From Vibrio sinensis (GTDB lineage Bacteria; Pseudomonadota; Gammaproteobacteria; Enterobacterales; Vibrionaceae), in contig NZ_QVMU01000002.1 in the NCBI RefSeq assembly GCF_003605645.1, positions 248,001 through 312,000 on the forward strand: a stretch of DNA of 64,000 nucleotides, in the 5' to 3' direction. The notes under the pieces were generated by a model. That model did not search any database. It had not been told where the DNA came from and was given only the letters and a program-made list of their open reading frames with translations. The first letter of the stretch is position 1. Every line of letters begins with the position of its first letter. This document shows, one piece after another, positions 46,992 to 56,479 of the stretch. The position numbers were made by a program, and so were the translations under genes.

Positions 46992-48479
46992 TTAAACTTC
47001 TTCGCCGAACCAGCAGATGTTACGTGCAGCCATGATTAGCTCACCTGCGCGTTCTTCTGTCAGTCCTTCAATACCTTCTATATCGTCAATGCCTTGGTCA
47101 GCAAGATCTTCTAGTGTAATAACACCTTTTGCTGCCAATTTAAATGCCATTTCGCGCTCAAGGCCTTCCAATCCAAGAAGGTCTTCTGCTGGCTCAAGAC
47201 CGTCGAATGATTCTTCTTGAGCAAGAGCGATTGTAGTCAGTGCATCTTTTGCACGATTACGTAACTCTTCAACAAGATCTTCATCTAGACCATCTACTTC
47301 TAAAAGCTCATGCAGTGGTACATAGGCAACTTCTTCTAATGTAGAGAAGCCTTCTTCAACAAGAAGTTGAGCAAAATCTTCTTCAAGGTCTAGATACTTC
47401 ATAAAGTTCTCAATAGACGCTTGTGATTCTTCTGCGTGTTTCTTCTGTAGATCTGCCACTGTCATTACATTCAGTTCCCAACCAGTTAGTTGAGAAGCTA
47501 GACGTACGTTTTGACCGTTGCGACCGATTGCTTGAGCTAGATTATCAGCTTCAACAGCAATATCCATTGAATGTGTATCTTCATCGACGATGATAGACGC
47601 AACATCAGCTGGTGCCATAGCATTGATCACAAATTGTGCAGCATTGTCATCCCAAAGGACGATATCAATACGCTCGCCGCCAAGTTCGCTTGAAACAGCT
47701 TGTACACGCGCACCGCGCATACCAACACATGCACCAACAGGGTCGATACGTTTGTCGTTTGTTTTCACTGCGATTTTAGCACGAGAACCTGGATCACGAG
47801 CAGCGCCTTTCAATTCGATGATTTCTTCAGCGATTTCTGGCACTTCTACGCGGAACAGTTCAGCCAACATTTCTGGCTTAGAACGTGTAATAAACAGTTG
47901 GAAACCACGCGCTTCAGGAGCTACTTTGTATAGCAGACCACGTACACGGTCACCTGGGCGGAAGTTTTCACGAGGTAACTGGTCATCACGTAGGATAACA
48001 GCTTCAGCATTGTTACCAAGATCTAGTACGATCGTTTCACGGTTTACTTTCTTAACTACGCCAGTAACTAGCTCACCTTCATTGTCGATGAATTGTTCAA
48101 CAATTTGTGCGCGCTCAGCTTCACGTACTTTTTGTACGATTACTTGTTTCGCAGTTTGAGTCGTAATACGGTCAAACGTTACAGATTCAATTTCATCTTC
48201 AACGAAGTCGCCTGGGTTAAGCGTTTCGTCTTCATAACGCGCAGCGTCAAGAGAGATTTCTTTTGTTGGGAATTCAACTTCCTCAACAACCAACCAACGA
48301 CGGAAAGTTACAAACTCACCGGTTTTACGGTCGATTTCAACACGAACATCGATTTCTAGTTCATGTTTTTTCTTAGTTGATGTAGCCAGAGCAATTTCTA
48401 GTGCCTCAAAAATGCGCTCACGAGGTACCGCTTTTTCGTTCGATACTGCTTCTGCTACCGCTAAAATTTCTTTACTCAT
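46992..48479 (-). CDS. nusA: NusA, transcription termination/antitermination factor
   Basis: RNA-polymerase-binding factor that affects pausing, termination and rRNA antitermination. The 495 residues show the N-terminal polymerase-binding domain, S1 ([20 protein letters not shown]), KH1 and KH2 ([37 protein letters not shown]) and two C-terminal acidic repeats (about 365-425 and 440-495). It follows rimP by 37 bases. In E. coli this operon is autoregulated by NusA. Confidence 0.98.
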   Translation of the reverse strand: MSKEILAVAEAVSNEKAVPRERIFEALEIALATSTKKKHELEIDVRVEIDRKTGEFVTFRRWLVVEEVEFPTKEISLDAARYEDETLNPGDFVEDEIESVTFDRITTQTAKQVIVQKVREAERAQIVEQFIDNEGELVTGVVKKVNRETIVLDLGNNAEAVILRDDQLPRENFRPGDRVRGLLYKVAPEARGFQLFITRSKPEMLAELFRVEVPEIAEEIIELKGAARDPGSRAKIAVKTNDKRIDPVGACVGMRGARVQAVSSELGGERIDIVLWDDNAAQFVINAMAPADVASIIVDEDTHSMDIAVEADNLAQAIGRNGQNVRLASQLTGWELNVMTVADLQKKHAEESQASIENFMKYLDLEEDFAQLLVEEGFSTLEEVAYVPLHELLEVDGLDEDLVEELRNRAKDALTTIALAQEESFDGLEPAEDLLGLEGLEREMAFKLAAKGVITLEDLADQGIDDIEGIEGLTEERAGELIMAARNICWFGEEV

Positions 48480-48516
48480 TTTATTTAGCCTCTAAGCTTC
48501 AATTTTTTTAGGGGTA

Positions 48517-48972
48517 CTAAAATTTAGGGATCAAGTTAGCTTTTGAAATGTTGCTTAAGGCAAAGAATTCTTCTTGCCCATCAACAGTAACCGTAATGGT
48601 TTCGCCTTCAACAGAATGAATAATACCTTTCCATTTACGACGGTTGCCAACAGCCATTTTCAAAACAATGTTGGCCTCGTGACCAATAAATTGCTCATAA
48701 TGTGCAGCTTTAAAAAGTGGTCTTTCTAAACCTGGAGAAGACACTTCTAAGTAGTATGCTACAGAAATTGGATCTTCAACATCTAATACAGCGCTCGCCT
48801 GGTGACTAACTTCTGCACAAGCATCCACATTAATGCCATCTTCATGATCAATGTAAATACGTAGCGTTGAGTGCTCGCCAGCGCGAATAAATTCTAATCC
48901 AACTAACTCATAACCTAATGCAGCTACTGGAGCTTCAAGTAATTCAGTTAGTTGCTTCTCTAAACCAGTCAT
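48517..48972 (-). CDS. rimP: RimP, 30S maturation factor
   Basis: Helps mature the 30S subunit. From [12 protein letters not shown] (start 48972, GGAG eight bases upstream) it has 151 residues, close to E. coli. Diagnostic stretches are [40 protein letters not shown] and [15 protein letters not shown]. It begins the coding part of the rimP-nusA-infB operon. Two terminator-like hairpins lie in its leader. Confidence 0.97.
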   Translation of the reverse strand: MTGLEKQLTELLEAPVAALGYELVGLEFIRAGEHSTLRIYIDHEDGINVDACAEVSHQASAVLDVEDPISVAYYLEVSSPGLERPLFKAAHYEQFIGHEANIVLKMAVGNRRKWKGIIHSVEGETITVTVDGQEEFFALSNISKANLIPKF

Positions 48973-48990
48973 TTCAACCACTCCAGAAAC

Positions 48991-49010
48991 AAAAAAAGGG
49001 CACAGAGCCC
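48991..49010 (-). terminator. Weak terminator-like hairpin in the rimP leader
   Basis: Minus strand GGGC-tctgt-GCCC followed by seven T residues, ending about 18 bases before the rimP ATG. The stem is only four GC pairs, so its activity is uncertain. Confidence 0.45.
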
Positions 49011-49061
49011 AATTTAAATTCCAAGCAAGCTCTGAATTTTCGTCAAGAAAATTCAGATAAT

Positions 49062-49085
49062 AAAAAACCCCGAAAGTCGGGGTTT
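49062..49085 (-). terminator. Terminator after tRNA-fMet
   Basis: Nine-bp stem AAACCCCGA / TCGGGGTTT with a three-base loop and following T residues on the minus strand, about 90 bases past the tRNA and 90 bases before rimP. Confidence 0.88.
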
Positions 49086-49176
49086 AGAATTGCTGGACCC
49101 TGATGCGTCAAACATAAATGCTTGACTCACAGCTATCACTAATAACTGTGCAAACCTGTCAACATCCTAAAAGGAT

Positions 49177-49253
<77 letters not shown>

Positions 49254-49309
49254 TCCGACTTGTGAGCAATTATACGCTCTCCAAGTTGTTTTACAAGTTT
49301 GTAAACCAA

Positions 49310-49393
49310 TGGTGCCGAGAGAGGGACTCGAACCCTCACACCTAAGGCACTAGCACCTCATGCTAGCGTGTCTACCAATTTCACCATCTCGGC
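49310..49393 (-). tRNA. tRNA-Leu (GAG)
   Basis: Minus strand, 84 nt with encoded CCA and a class II long variable arm. The anticodon loop ATGAGGT between CTAGC and GCTAG gives anticodon GAG. GGTTCGAGTCC is the T-arm. It begins nine bases past the secG stop, so it is probably on the secG transcript, as leuU is in E. coli. Confidence 0.97.
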
Positions 49394-49402
49394 ATATTTA
49401 GC

Positions 49403-49735
49403 TTATTGAGGAATGTCATTACCCGTTGGGGCAGGAACATCACTCACACTACCAGCTTGCTCAACAACTGTACCTTGAGTAGGGTCAACCCACTGAGATT
49501 CAGTTTTGTGCGTTGACATGTTGCCAAGCACCAAGCTAATAATGAAAAATACTGTTGCAAAAATTGCAGTCATTCGGGTTAAAAAATTGCCAGAGCCGCT
49601 TGCGCCAAACACTGTGTTTGATGCGCCTGCACCGAATGAGGCTCCCATATCTGCGCCTTTACCTTGTTGAATCAACACTAGGCCGATTACACCAATCGCC
49701 GCCAACAGGTAAATCACAAGTAGAACAGTAAACAT
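49403..49735 (-). CDS. secG: SecG, Sec translocon subunit
   Basis: Small inner-membrane subunit of SecYEG. From the ATG at 49735, preceded by AGGTGG, it has 110 residues; the GTG three codons earlier overlaps the Shine-Dalgarno. Two membrane helices (FTVLLVIYLLAAIGVIGLVL and FLTRMTAIFATVFFIISLVL) flank the conserved QQGKGADMGASFGAGASNTV loop. The tail is acidic and divergent. tRNA-Leu follows directly. Confidence 0.97.
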   Translation of the reverse strand: MFTVLLVIYLLAAIGVIGLVLIQQGKGADMGASFGAGASNTVFGASGSGNFLTRMTAIFATVFFIISLVLGNMSTHKTESQWVDPTQGTVVEQAGSVSDVPAPTGNDIPQ

Positions 49736-49898
49736 TATTTCCACCTATGTTCCAAATTGTTGAGCCAGCGCCGTTCAGAATAACATTCCAGAACAAGGCT
49801 AGCGCCCTCCATCTTGAAGGCCGAGCAATACTAACGAATGGAACTCTTCCTGACAAGCGAAAAATCACACTTTTTGATAACTCGATGCTCAACTGCTT

Positions 49899-49933
49899 AA
49901 AAAAAGGGCAAAAGTATCTATCTTTCGCCCTTT
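49899..49933 (-). terminator. Terminator of glmM
   Basis: Minus strand AAAGGGC / GCCCTTT stem extended by AAAG/CTTT towards the loop, followed by a T-run. It ends the ftsH-folP-glmM side and separates it from secG. Confidence 0.75.
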
Positions 49934-49986
49934 AGCCTGTTTAATAAGCGAATTAGGCTTCTATTTCAAACGCCTAACGCTATAAA

Positions 49987-51327
49987 TCAAAAGCTTGCCT
50001 TTACCGCATCCGCAATTTTCAACGCTGAACTTTGCACCAAATCGGCATCTTCACCCTCAACCATCACTCGGATTAGAGGCTCAGTACCAGACTTACGCAA
50101 CAGGACTCGACCTTTATCTGCAAGTTCAGTTTCCACTTCTGTAACGGCATCAAGTACTGCTTGCGCTTCTAGAGGATTGGAATCACCAGAGAAACGAACG
50201 TTTTCCAATACTTGCGGGTATAGCGTCATGCCTTGTGATAGATCGTTCAGTGACATATCGCTACCAACAATAGATGCTAATACTTGTAGCGCCGCTACAA
50301 TGGCATCACCTGTGGTCACTTTGTCTAACAATATAACGTGGCCTGAGTTTTCAGCACCAATTTTCCAACCTTTGGCTAATAGCTGTTCCATGACATAACG
50401 GTCACCGACAGCAGCACGCACAAATGGAATACCCAGTTGTTTTAGGCCATTTTCCATACCTAAGTTGGTCATCAATGTTCCGACAACACCGCCTTTTAAT
50501 TCGCCGCGGCGCAGAGCATCACGTGCGATGATATAAGCAATTTGGTCACCATCAACTTTGTTACCTAAATGGTCAACCATGATAATGCGATCGCCATCGC
50601 CATCAAATGCTAAACCAAGATGCGCTTGCTCTTCAACGACACGCTTTTGCAGCGCTCGTACATCAGTTGCACCCACTTCATGGTTAATATTAGTACCATT
50701 TGGCTCCACACCCATTGCAATAACATCAGCACCCAACTCGGTAAAGACATTAGGAGCAATGTGGTAAGTTGCACCGTGTGCACAATCTACAACGATTTTT
50801 AGTTTAGATAAGCTTAATTCTGTCGGGAATGTGCTCTTACAGAATTCAATATAGCGTCCGGCGGCGTCGTTTAAGCGAGTCGCTTTACCTAATTCACTCG
50901 ACTCAACACATTCAATAGCTTTGTCTAACTCTGCTTCAATCGCTAGCTCGATGTCATCAGGAAGCTTGGTCCCCTCTGATGAGAAAAATTTAATGCCATT
51001 GTCATAATACGGGTTATGAGAAGCTGAAATAACGATACCCGCTTCAGCACGAAACGTCTGTGTTAAATAAGCCACTGCTGGTGTAGGCATTGGGCCAGTA
51101 AGAGTTGCTTGAAGACCTGCTGCGGCAAGGCCTGCTTCTAAAGCGGACTCAAGCATGTAACCAGAAATACGTGTATCTTTACCGATAATCACTTTTTTTG
51201 TGCCTTGCTTAGCAAGCACACGTCCAGCAGCCCAACCTAGTTTAAGAACGAAGTCTGGTGTAATTGGATACTGCCCAACTTTCCCACGGACGCCGTCCGT
51301 ACCAAAATAACGTCTTTTATCAGACAT
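49987..51327 (-). CDS. glmM: GlmM, phosphoglucosamine mutase
   Basis: Converts glucosamine-6-phosphate to glucosamine-1-phosphate for UDP-GlcNAc, the root of peptidoglycan and LPS synthesis. The 446 residues begin [20 protein letters not shown]. The phosphoserine loop is [19 protein letters not shown] near residues 97-115, the metal loop is [13 protein letters not shown] near 240, and the phosphate-binding loop is [17 protein letters not shown] near 405-421. It follows folP by 23 bases. Confidence 0.98.
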   Translation of the reverse strand: MSDKRRYFGTDGVRGKVGQYPITPDFVLKLGWAAGRVLAKQGTKKVIIGKDTRISGYMLESALEAGLAAAGLQATLTGPMPTPAVAYLTQTFRAEAGIVISASHNPYYDNGIKFFSSEGTKLPDDIELAIEAELDKAIECVESSELGKATRLNDAAGRYIEFCKSTFPTELSLSKLKIVVDCAHGATYHIAPNVFTELGADVIAMGVEPNGTNINHEVGATDVRALQKRVVEEQAHLGLAFDGDGDRIIMVDHLGNKVDGDQIAYIIARDALRRGELKGGVVGTLMTNLGMENGLKQLGIPFVRAAVGDRYVMEQLLAKGWKIGAENSGHVILLDKVTTGDAIVAALQVLASIVGSDMSLNDLSQGMTLYPQVLENVRFSGDSNPLEAQAVLDAVTEVETELADKGRVLLRKSGTEPLIRVMVEGEDADLVQSSALKIADAVKASF

Positions 51328-51350
51328 GAGTTTTCCTTTTTATTATCTAC

Positions 51351-52184
51351 TCAACGATTATCGTGTAACGCTTTAACCACTTTTATCGCATCGATTGTTT
51401 GTTCGAAATCGTGAACCCGAATAATCTGAGCGCCTTTCATTGCAGCAATTGTCGCACAGCTTACACTGGCCGCGACACAATCGGCAGGCGCTTTTTCTAG
51501 CAATTTGAATACCATCGACTTTCTCGACATTCCAGCTAAGATTGGCAATCCAAATTGGTGGAATTGTTCAAGATGAGCGAGCATGTGATAGTTATGCTCA
51601 AGAGTTTTGCCAAAACCAAAGCCAGGATCAAGGATCAATTGACTCTTATCGATCCCAGCCGCTTCACAAACGGCAATTCGCTCTCGTAAAAACTCACCAA
51701 CCTCTGAGATTAAATCATCATAACTTGGATTGGATTGCATGGTTCTCGGCTGCCCTTGCATATGCATTAAACAAATTGGCAGTTTTGCGTCCGCGGCCAC
51801 CTGTAAGGCTCCGGGTTCTTGTAATGCTCGAACATCATTAATAATGTCAGCGCCGGCGAGTGCTGCTTGGCGCATCACCTCTGCTTTACTTGTGTCTATC
51901 GATATCCAAACATCATATCGCGCACGAATCGCCTCAATCACGGGGATAACGCGCATTAACTCATCTTCTAACGAAACATCCGGTGCTCCTGGACGCGTCG
52001 ATTCCCCACCGACATCAATAATAGTGACACCAGCGGCGATCATTCGCTCCACTTGTCGCAGTGCATTGTCTAAAGAATTGAATTGCCCCCCATCAGAAAA
52101 TGAATCCGGGGTTACGTTGAGAATCCCCATCACTTGGGGAGTGGTTAAATCGAGGGTTTTGTTATTAGCTTTAATTTTCATCAT
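51351..52184 (-). CDS. folP: FolP, dihydropteroate synthase
   Basis: Joins p-aminobenzoate to the pterin pyrophosphate in folate synthesis and is the sulfonamide target. It has 277 residues (276 from the second ATG at 52181). Motifs are MGILNVTPDSFSDGGQF near residue 19, IDVGGESTRPGAPDVS and LDPGFGFGKTLEHNY. The start lies directly against the terminator that follows ftsH, and no ordinary Shine-Dalgarno is seen outside that hairpin. Confidence 0.97.
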   Translation of the reverse strand: MMKIKANNKTLDLTTPQVMGILNVTPDSFSDGGQFNSLDNALRQVERMIAAGVTIIDVGGESTRPGAPDVSLEDELMRVIPVIEAIRARYDVWISIDTSKAEVMRQAALAGADIINDVRALQEPGALQVAADAKLPICLMHMQGQPRTMQSNPSYDDLISEVGEFLRERIAVCEAAGIDKSQLILDPGFGFGKTLEHNYHMLAHLEQFHQFGLPILAGMSRKSMVFKLLEKAPADCVAASVSCATIAAMKGAQIIRVHDFEQTIDAIKVVKALHDNR

Positions 52185-52190
52185 AAATAC

Positions 52191-52216
52191 AAAAACCCCG
52201 AGTTTCCTCGGGGTTT
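52191..52216 (-). terminator. Terminator between ftsH and folP
   Basis: Ten-bp stem AAACCCCGAG / CTCGGGGTTT with a four-base loop and T-run on the minus strand. It ends seven bases before the folP ATG, so it overlaps the folP initiation region. Confidence 0.85.
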
Positions 52217-52232
52217 ATTAAATAAAACTCAA

Positions 52233-54209
52233 TTATTCAGCGTCTTTTTTCTCTGACACTTCACTAGTTGGAGCTTCCTGAGAGGCTGCTTTAGTTTCAG
52301 TTTCAGAGTTTGTCTCTGCTGCTTCTACTGGCTTCTCTTCTGCTTTCGCTTCAGGTTGCTTCTCAGTTGGTTGGTTAGATGGATTATCTCCCCAACCAGC
52401 AGGTTCACGGATGTCTGCTTTACGATTCATTAGGTCTTCAATTTGACCTGCATCGATGGTTTCATATTTCACCAATGCATCTTTCATCGTATGCATAATA
52501 TCCATGTTCTCTTCTAGGATTTGACGAGCACGAGCGTAGTTACGGTCGATGATAATACGAACTTCATCATCAATTAACTTCGCCGTATCTTCAGACATAT
52601 GTTTAGTCTGAGTTACGCTACGACCTAAGAAAACTTCACCTTCATCTTCTGCATATAGCAGAGGACCTAGTTTTTCAGAGAAGCCCCACTGCGTTACCAT
52701 TTTACGAGCAATATCGGTTGCGCGCTCAATATCATTTGATGCGCCCGTTGATACTTTGTCTTTGCCGTAAATTAGCTCTTCAGCTAGACGACCGCCGTAC
52801 AAGCTAGAGATCATAGACTCTAGGTGTTGACGATTCATGCTCACACGATCTTGCTCAGGCAGATACATAGTCACACCCAAAGCACGGCCACGAGGAATGA
52901 TCGACACCTTGTACACTGGATCGTGCTCTGGTACTAAACGACCAACAATAGCGTGACCCGCTTCATGATATGCTGTCGATTCTTTGGTTTCTTCTGAAAG
53001 AACCATTGAACGACGTTCTGCACCCATCATGATTTTGTCTTTCGCTAGCTCAAACTCAACCATAGAAACGTTGCGCTTGTTACCACGCGCAGCAAATAGA
53101 GCCGCCTCGTTAACTAAGTTAGCTAAGTCTGCACCAGAAAAGCCAGGTGTACCACGTGCAATCAGTGATGGTTCAACATCACCCGATAGCGGTACTTTAC
53201 GCATATGAACTTTAAGAATCTGTTCACGACCACGCACATCTGGCAAACCAACCACTACTTGACGGTCAAAACGACCAGGACGAAGTAACGCTGGGTCTAG
53301 TACGTCAGGACGGTTAGTTGCAGCGATAACGATAATACCCTCGTTACCCTCGAAACCATCCATCTCAACCAACATTTGGTTTAGTGTTTGTTCACGTTCA
53401 TCATGACCGCCACCAACACCAGCGCCACGTTGGCGACCTACAGCATCGATTTCATCAATAAAGATGATACAAGGCGCGGCTTTTTTCGCTTGTTCGAACA
53501 TGTCACGTACACGAGATGCACCAACACCCACAAACATTTCAACGAAATCAGAACCTGAAATAGTAAAGAACGGTACTTTTGCTTCACCAGCAATCGCTTT
53601 AGCAAGCAAAGTTTTACCTGTACCTGGAGGACCCACCATCAGTACGCCTGTTGGGATTTTACCGCCAAGTTTCTGGAATCGGCTTGGATCACGTAGGTAA
53701 TCAACTAGCTCTTTCACATCTTCTTTAGCTTCATCACAACCAGCTACGTCAGCAAACGTCGTTTTGATTTGCTCTTCGCTCATCATACGCGCTTTGCTCT
53801 TACCGAAAGACATGGCACCTTTACCGCCACCGCCTTGCATTTGACGCATGAAGAAAATCCATACACCAATAAGTAAGATCATTGGGAACCATGAGATAAA
53901 GATAGTGCCAAGCAAGCTTTGCTCTTCTGGCGGTGTACCTTGTACCTTCACGTTTTGGTTAATAAGATCATCAAGTAGCTTCTGGTCGTACACAGGCATG
54001 TAAGTTACATACTTAGCACCACCACCACGACGAATAAATGAAATCTCGCCATCTTTAAAGGTTGCTTCTTGAATCTGGCCTTGGCCAACTTCCTGTACAA
54101 AAGTGGTGTAATCCACTGCTCTGCCATTGCTCTCACCAGGGCCAAAGCTCTGGAAAACCGACATCAATACGACGGCGATAACAAGCCACAGAATTAAATT
54201 TTTTGCCAT
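52233..54209 (-). CDS. ftsH: FtsH, membrane AAA+ zinc protease
   Basis: Hexameric inner-membrane protease degrading misfolded membrane proteins and regulators such as LpxC. From [15 protein letters not shown] (54209, GAG upstream) it has 658 residues, slightly longer than E. coli because of a Glu/Ala/Lys-rich tail. Two membrane helices flank a periplasmic domain (about 5-22 and 100-120). Walker A is [14 protein letters not shown], Walker [12 protein letters not shown], the second region of homology [20 protein letters not shown] and the zinc site HEAGH. rlmE is about 100 bases upstream. Confidence 0.98.
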   Translation of the reverse strand: MAKNLILWLVIAVVLMSVFQSFGPGESNGRAVDYTTFVQEVGQGQIQEATFKDGEISFIRRGGGAKYVTYMPVYDQKLLDDLINQNVKVQGTPPEEQSLLGTIFISWFPMILLIGVWIFFMRQMQGGGGKGAMSFGKSKARMMSEEQIKTTFADVAGCDEAKEDVKELVDYLRDPSRFQKLGGKIPTGVLMVGPPGTGKTLLAKAIAGEAKVPFFTISGSDFVEMFVGVGASRVRDMFEQAKKAAPCIIFIDEIDAVGRQRGAGVGGGHDEREQTLNQMLVEMDGFEGNEGIIVIAATNRPDVLDPALLRPGRFDRQVVVGLPDVRGREQILKVHMRKVPLSGDVEPSLIARGTPGFSGADLANLVNEAALFAARGNKRNVSMVEFELAKDKIMMGAERRSMVLSEETKESTAYHEAGHAIVGRLVPEHDPVYKVSIIPRGRALGVTMYLPEQDRVSMNRQHLESMISSLYGGRLAEELIYGKDKVSTGASNDIERATDIARKMVTQWGFSEKLGPLLYAEDEGEVFLGRSVTQTKHMSEDTAKLIDDEVRIIIDRNYARARQILEENMDIMHTMKDALVKYETIDAGQIEDLMNRKADIREPAGWGDNPSNQPTEKQPEAKAEEKPVEAAETNSETETKAASQEAPTSEVSEKKDAE

Positions 54210-54317
54210 GTCACTCAAGGTGTCAGCCTCTCGATAACTAATTGTAATTAAAGGTAGGGTACTACAGTTTGAAAACTGTAGCTATAGTGTTAACTCTCTC
54301 TTATACAAAGGAAATAG

Positions 54318-54947
54318 TTAACCTTTGTAACCAGTGGCTACGATAAACACTTCACGGGAACGAGCTCGAGAAGAATCTGGTTTTCTTACTTTTACGGTTT
54401 TGAACATATCGCGGACATCTTTTACGTATTGATCAAACCCTTCGCCTTGGAAGACTTTAACAACAAAGCTACCATTTGTGGCTAGAACTTGTCGACACAT
54501 ATCCAATGCCAATTCAACTAAATACATGGCTCTTGGCTGGTCTACAGAATTGTTACCAGCAATATTAGGCGCCATATCTGACATCACTACATCAACCATT
54601 GCTGGTTGGATTCTCTCTAAAAGAGCTTCTAATACAGCTTCGTCACGAAAATCGCCTTGTAAGAAACTCACACCAGCGATTGGGTCCATAGGCAACAAAT
54701 CGCATGCAATTATTTGCCCACTATCCCCTACTATCTTAGCAGCATATTGAGACCAACCACCGGGTGCAGCTCCCAAATCGACAATCGTCATACCAGAAGA
54801 TAGCAATTTATCTTTTGTTTGGATCTCTTCCATTTTGAAATATGCACGTGAACGATAGCCTTTTTTTCTCGCTTCATTCGCATACTTATCATCAAAGTGT
54901 TCTTTCAACCAGCGGCCTGAACTTGCCGAGTGTTTTTGTTTACTCAT
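54318..54947 (-). CDS. rlmE: RlmE, 23S rRNA 2'-O-methyltransferase (U2552)
   Basis: SAM-dependent enzyme that 2'-O-methylates U2552 of 23S rRNA, needed for late 50S assembly. The 209 residues contain [18 protein letters not shown], the SAM loop [15 protein letters not shown] and the catalytic [10 protein letters not shown] plus [15 protein letters not shown]. It precedes ftsH as in E. coli and is divergent from yhbY. Confidence 0.98.
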   Translation of the reverse strand: MSKQKHSASSGRWLKEHFDDKYANEARKKGYRSRAYFKMEEIQTKDKLLSSGMTIVDLGAAPGGWSQYAAKIVGDSGQIIACDLLPMDPIAGVSFLQGDFRDEAVLEALLERIQPAMVDVVMSDMAPNIAGNNSVDQPRAMYLVELALDMCRQVLATNGSFVVKVFQGEGFDQYVKDVRDMFKTVKVRKPDSSRARSREVFIVATGYKG

Positions 54948-55085
54948 TCTAATCCTAATAAGCTACAAAAAGGAGCTATAGTTTTAATAGGCCCAGCCTA
55001 TTGCTCAATAAATTATAGTCTTCCGCAATAGATGGCGTTAAAATAACTTTTTTCAACCCTTATATTAAAGAAAATTGGCCGCGAA

Positions 55086-55382
55086 ATGAACCTAAGCACC
55101 AAACAAAAGCAGCACCTAAAAGGCCTAGCACACAGTCTAAAACCTGTTGTACTACTAGGCGCAAATGGACTTACTGAAGCTGTTCTAGCGGAAATTGAAA
55201 TCGCTTTAAACCATCACGAACTGATTAAAGTTAAGATCGCATCTGAAGATCGCGAAACTAAAGTTTTAATTGTTGATGCTATCATTCGTGAAACTGGCGC
55301 TGAAAAAGTGCAAGTTATCGGTAAGACACTTGTTCTTTACCGTCAAACAGAAGAGCGTAAGATCGAGCTTCCACGTAAATAA
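55086..55382 (+). CDS. yhbY: YhbY, CRM-domain ribosome-associated protein
   Basis: Small RNA-binding protein associated with pre-50S particles. The 98 residues are essentially one CRM (CRS1-YhbY) domain: LSTKQKQHLKGLAHSLKPVV, LGANGLTEAVLAEIEIALNH and the closing QVIGKTLVLYRQTEERKIEL. Divergent from rlmE with about 138 bases between, the standard arrangement. Confidence 0.95.
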   Translation: MNLSTKQKQHLKGLAHSLKPVVLLGANGLTEAVLAEIEIALNHHELIKVKIASEDRETKVLIVDAIIRETGAEKVQVIGKTLVLYRQTEERKIELPRK

Positions 55383-55408
55383 TTGCTTTTGCTTTATTTA
55401 CTAACAAG

Positions 55409-55434
55409 AAAAGGTCGCCAATGGCGACCTTTTT
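55409..55434. terminator. Bidirectional terminator between yhbY and greA
   Basis: Eleven-bp stem AAAAGGTCGCC / GGCGACCTTTT around a three-base loop, flanked by A- and T-runs. Confidence 0.9.
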
Positions 55435-55451
55435 GATTTTATTGTTTAGCG

Positions 55452-55925
55452 TTACATGTATTTTACGCTATCAATTTCGTAGTCTTTAGCACCACCAGGA
55501 GTGGTAATGGAAACTTCATCGCCTTCCATCTTACCAATCAAACCACGGGCAATCGGCGAGCTTACTGAGATTCGGCCTTGTTTAATATCAGCTTCATCAT
55601 CGCCTACGATTTGGTAAGTTTTCTCTTCATCGGTATCACAATCGATCAACGTCACTGTTGAACCGAAGATAACCTTACCTGTGTTATCCATTTTTGTTAC
55701 ATCAATGACCTGAGCAACAGATAACTTGTATTCAATATCGCGAATCTGCGCTTCACAAATGCCTTGCTCTTCACGCGCAGCGTGATATTCCGCATTCTCT
55801 TTTAAGTCACCCAATTCACGAGCTTCAGCAATCGCTTGAGTAATAAGCGGGCGAAGCTTAAGTAGTCGTTCTAGTTCTTCACGTAGCTGCTGTTCGCCAC
55901 GTAGTGTCATTGGAACCTTTTCCAT
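55452..55925 (-). CDS. greA: GreA, transcript cleavage factor
   Basis: Rescues backtracked RNA polymerase by stimulating transcript cleavage. Two adjacent ATGs exist; the second (55925) is six to seven bases after GAGG and gives 157 residues. The N-terminal coiled coil spans about residues 10-75 with the acidic tip region [19 protein letters not shown], which carries the cleavage-promoting residues. The C-terminal FKBP-like domain includes [20 protein letters not shown] hairpin with a short T-tract lies in its leader. Confidence 0.97.
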   Translation of the reverse strand: MEKVPMTLRGEQQLREELERLLKLRPLITQAIAEARELGDLKENAEYHAAREEQGICEAQIRDIEYKLSVAQVIDVTKMDNTGKVIFGSTVTLIDCDTDEEKTYQIVGDDEADIKQGRISVSSPIARGLIGKMEGDEVSITTPGGAKDYEIDSVKYM

Positions 55926-55966
55926 CATCTACCTCAATGCCAAACTAATCTTTGGACAATACAAAA

Positions 55967-55989
55967 CCACCTAATCAGAGACTAGGTGG
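55967..55989 (-). promoter_or_regulatory. greA leader hairpin, possible attenuator
   Basis: Seven-bp stem CCACCTA / TAGGTGG followed on the minus strand by TTTTG, about 40 bases before the greA ATG. In E. coli an attenuator in the greA leader yields the GraL RNAs; this may be the counterpart. Confidence 0.4.
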
Positions 55990-56303
55990 GGGGTTAATTA
56001 ATCAATTTACTCTAGTGTAAACAAAGTTGGGGACTAAATCATCTTAATTCAATATGAGTCCGCTAATAGCCAATCCAGTGCACAAGATCTCCCAAATATT
56101 AGCTAAAAATAATTGCTAACTGACTGATTCATTGCTCAGTCTCACACCATGCAAACTAAAAAAAAATAAACATTCGTCGCATTTTTTACTTCATCAAAAC
56201 GACAAATACCCCAATCAAATCAGCTTGTTGATTTTTTTTTACCATTAATAAAACATCGTTCAATAATCTAATTTATATCATTTTACTAACTTGAGGAGGA
56301 ACT

Positions 56304-56378
56304 TTGACGGTAAAACTGAACTCACGATTTGCTCGCAGCATAGAGTCAGTTGGTACCCTTTTATCTAAGCCGACCTGA
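56304..56378 (+). CDS. Possible short leader ORF upstream of ompU
   Basis: A 24-codon frame beginning TTG (MTVKLNSRFARSIE...) and ending TGA, preceded four bases upstream by a perfect AGGAGG (56294-56299). It is basic and has no recognisable homology to me. The strong ribosome-binding site is the only argument for it; the rare TTG start and short length argue against. If real, it would be a leader peptide or small protein on the ompU transcript. Confidence 0.25.
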   Translation: MTVKLNSRFARSIESVGTLLSKPT

Positions 56379-56479
56379 CCATTGTGCCTACTTGCAGCAA
56401 ACATCGAAAGCAATCAAACACCTTACGTAGGTTGCTTTACAAAACATTGATTTATGGACAGTGAATTAGGATTAATAAC

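Larger units (their letters stand above)
55929..56479. other. Divergent greA/ompU region
   Basis: About 550 AT-rich bases without an annotated gene. It contains a greA-leader hairpin CCACCTA/TAGGTGG (55967-55989), an inverted repeat TTTAC-N6-GTAAA near 56007-56022, long A/T tracts around 56156-56245 that could bind ToxR or H-NS, and a short TTG-initiated ORF with a perfect AGGAGG at 56294-56378. The ompU promoter must lie here but I cannot place it firmly. Confidence 0.5.

Noticed and set aside
47590..48159. 189-codon ORF antisense to nusA
   Set aside because: A long open shadow of a clear, full-length NusA; Ser/Arg/Thr-rich composition typical of antisense frames.
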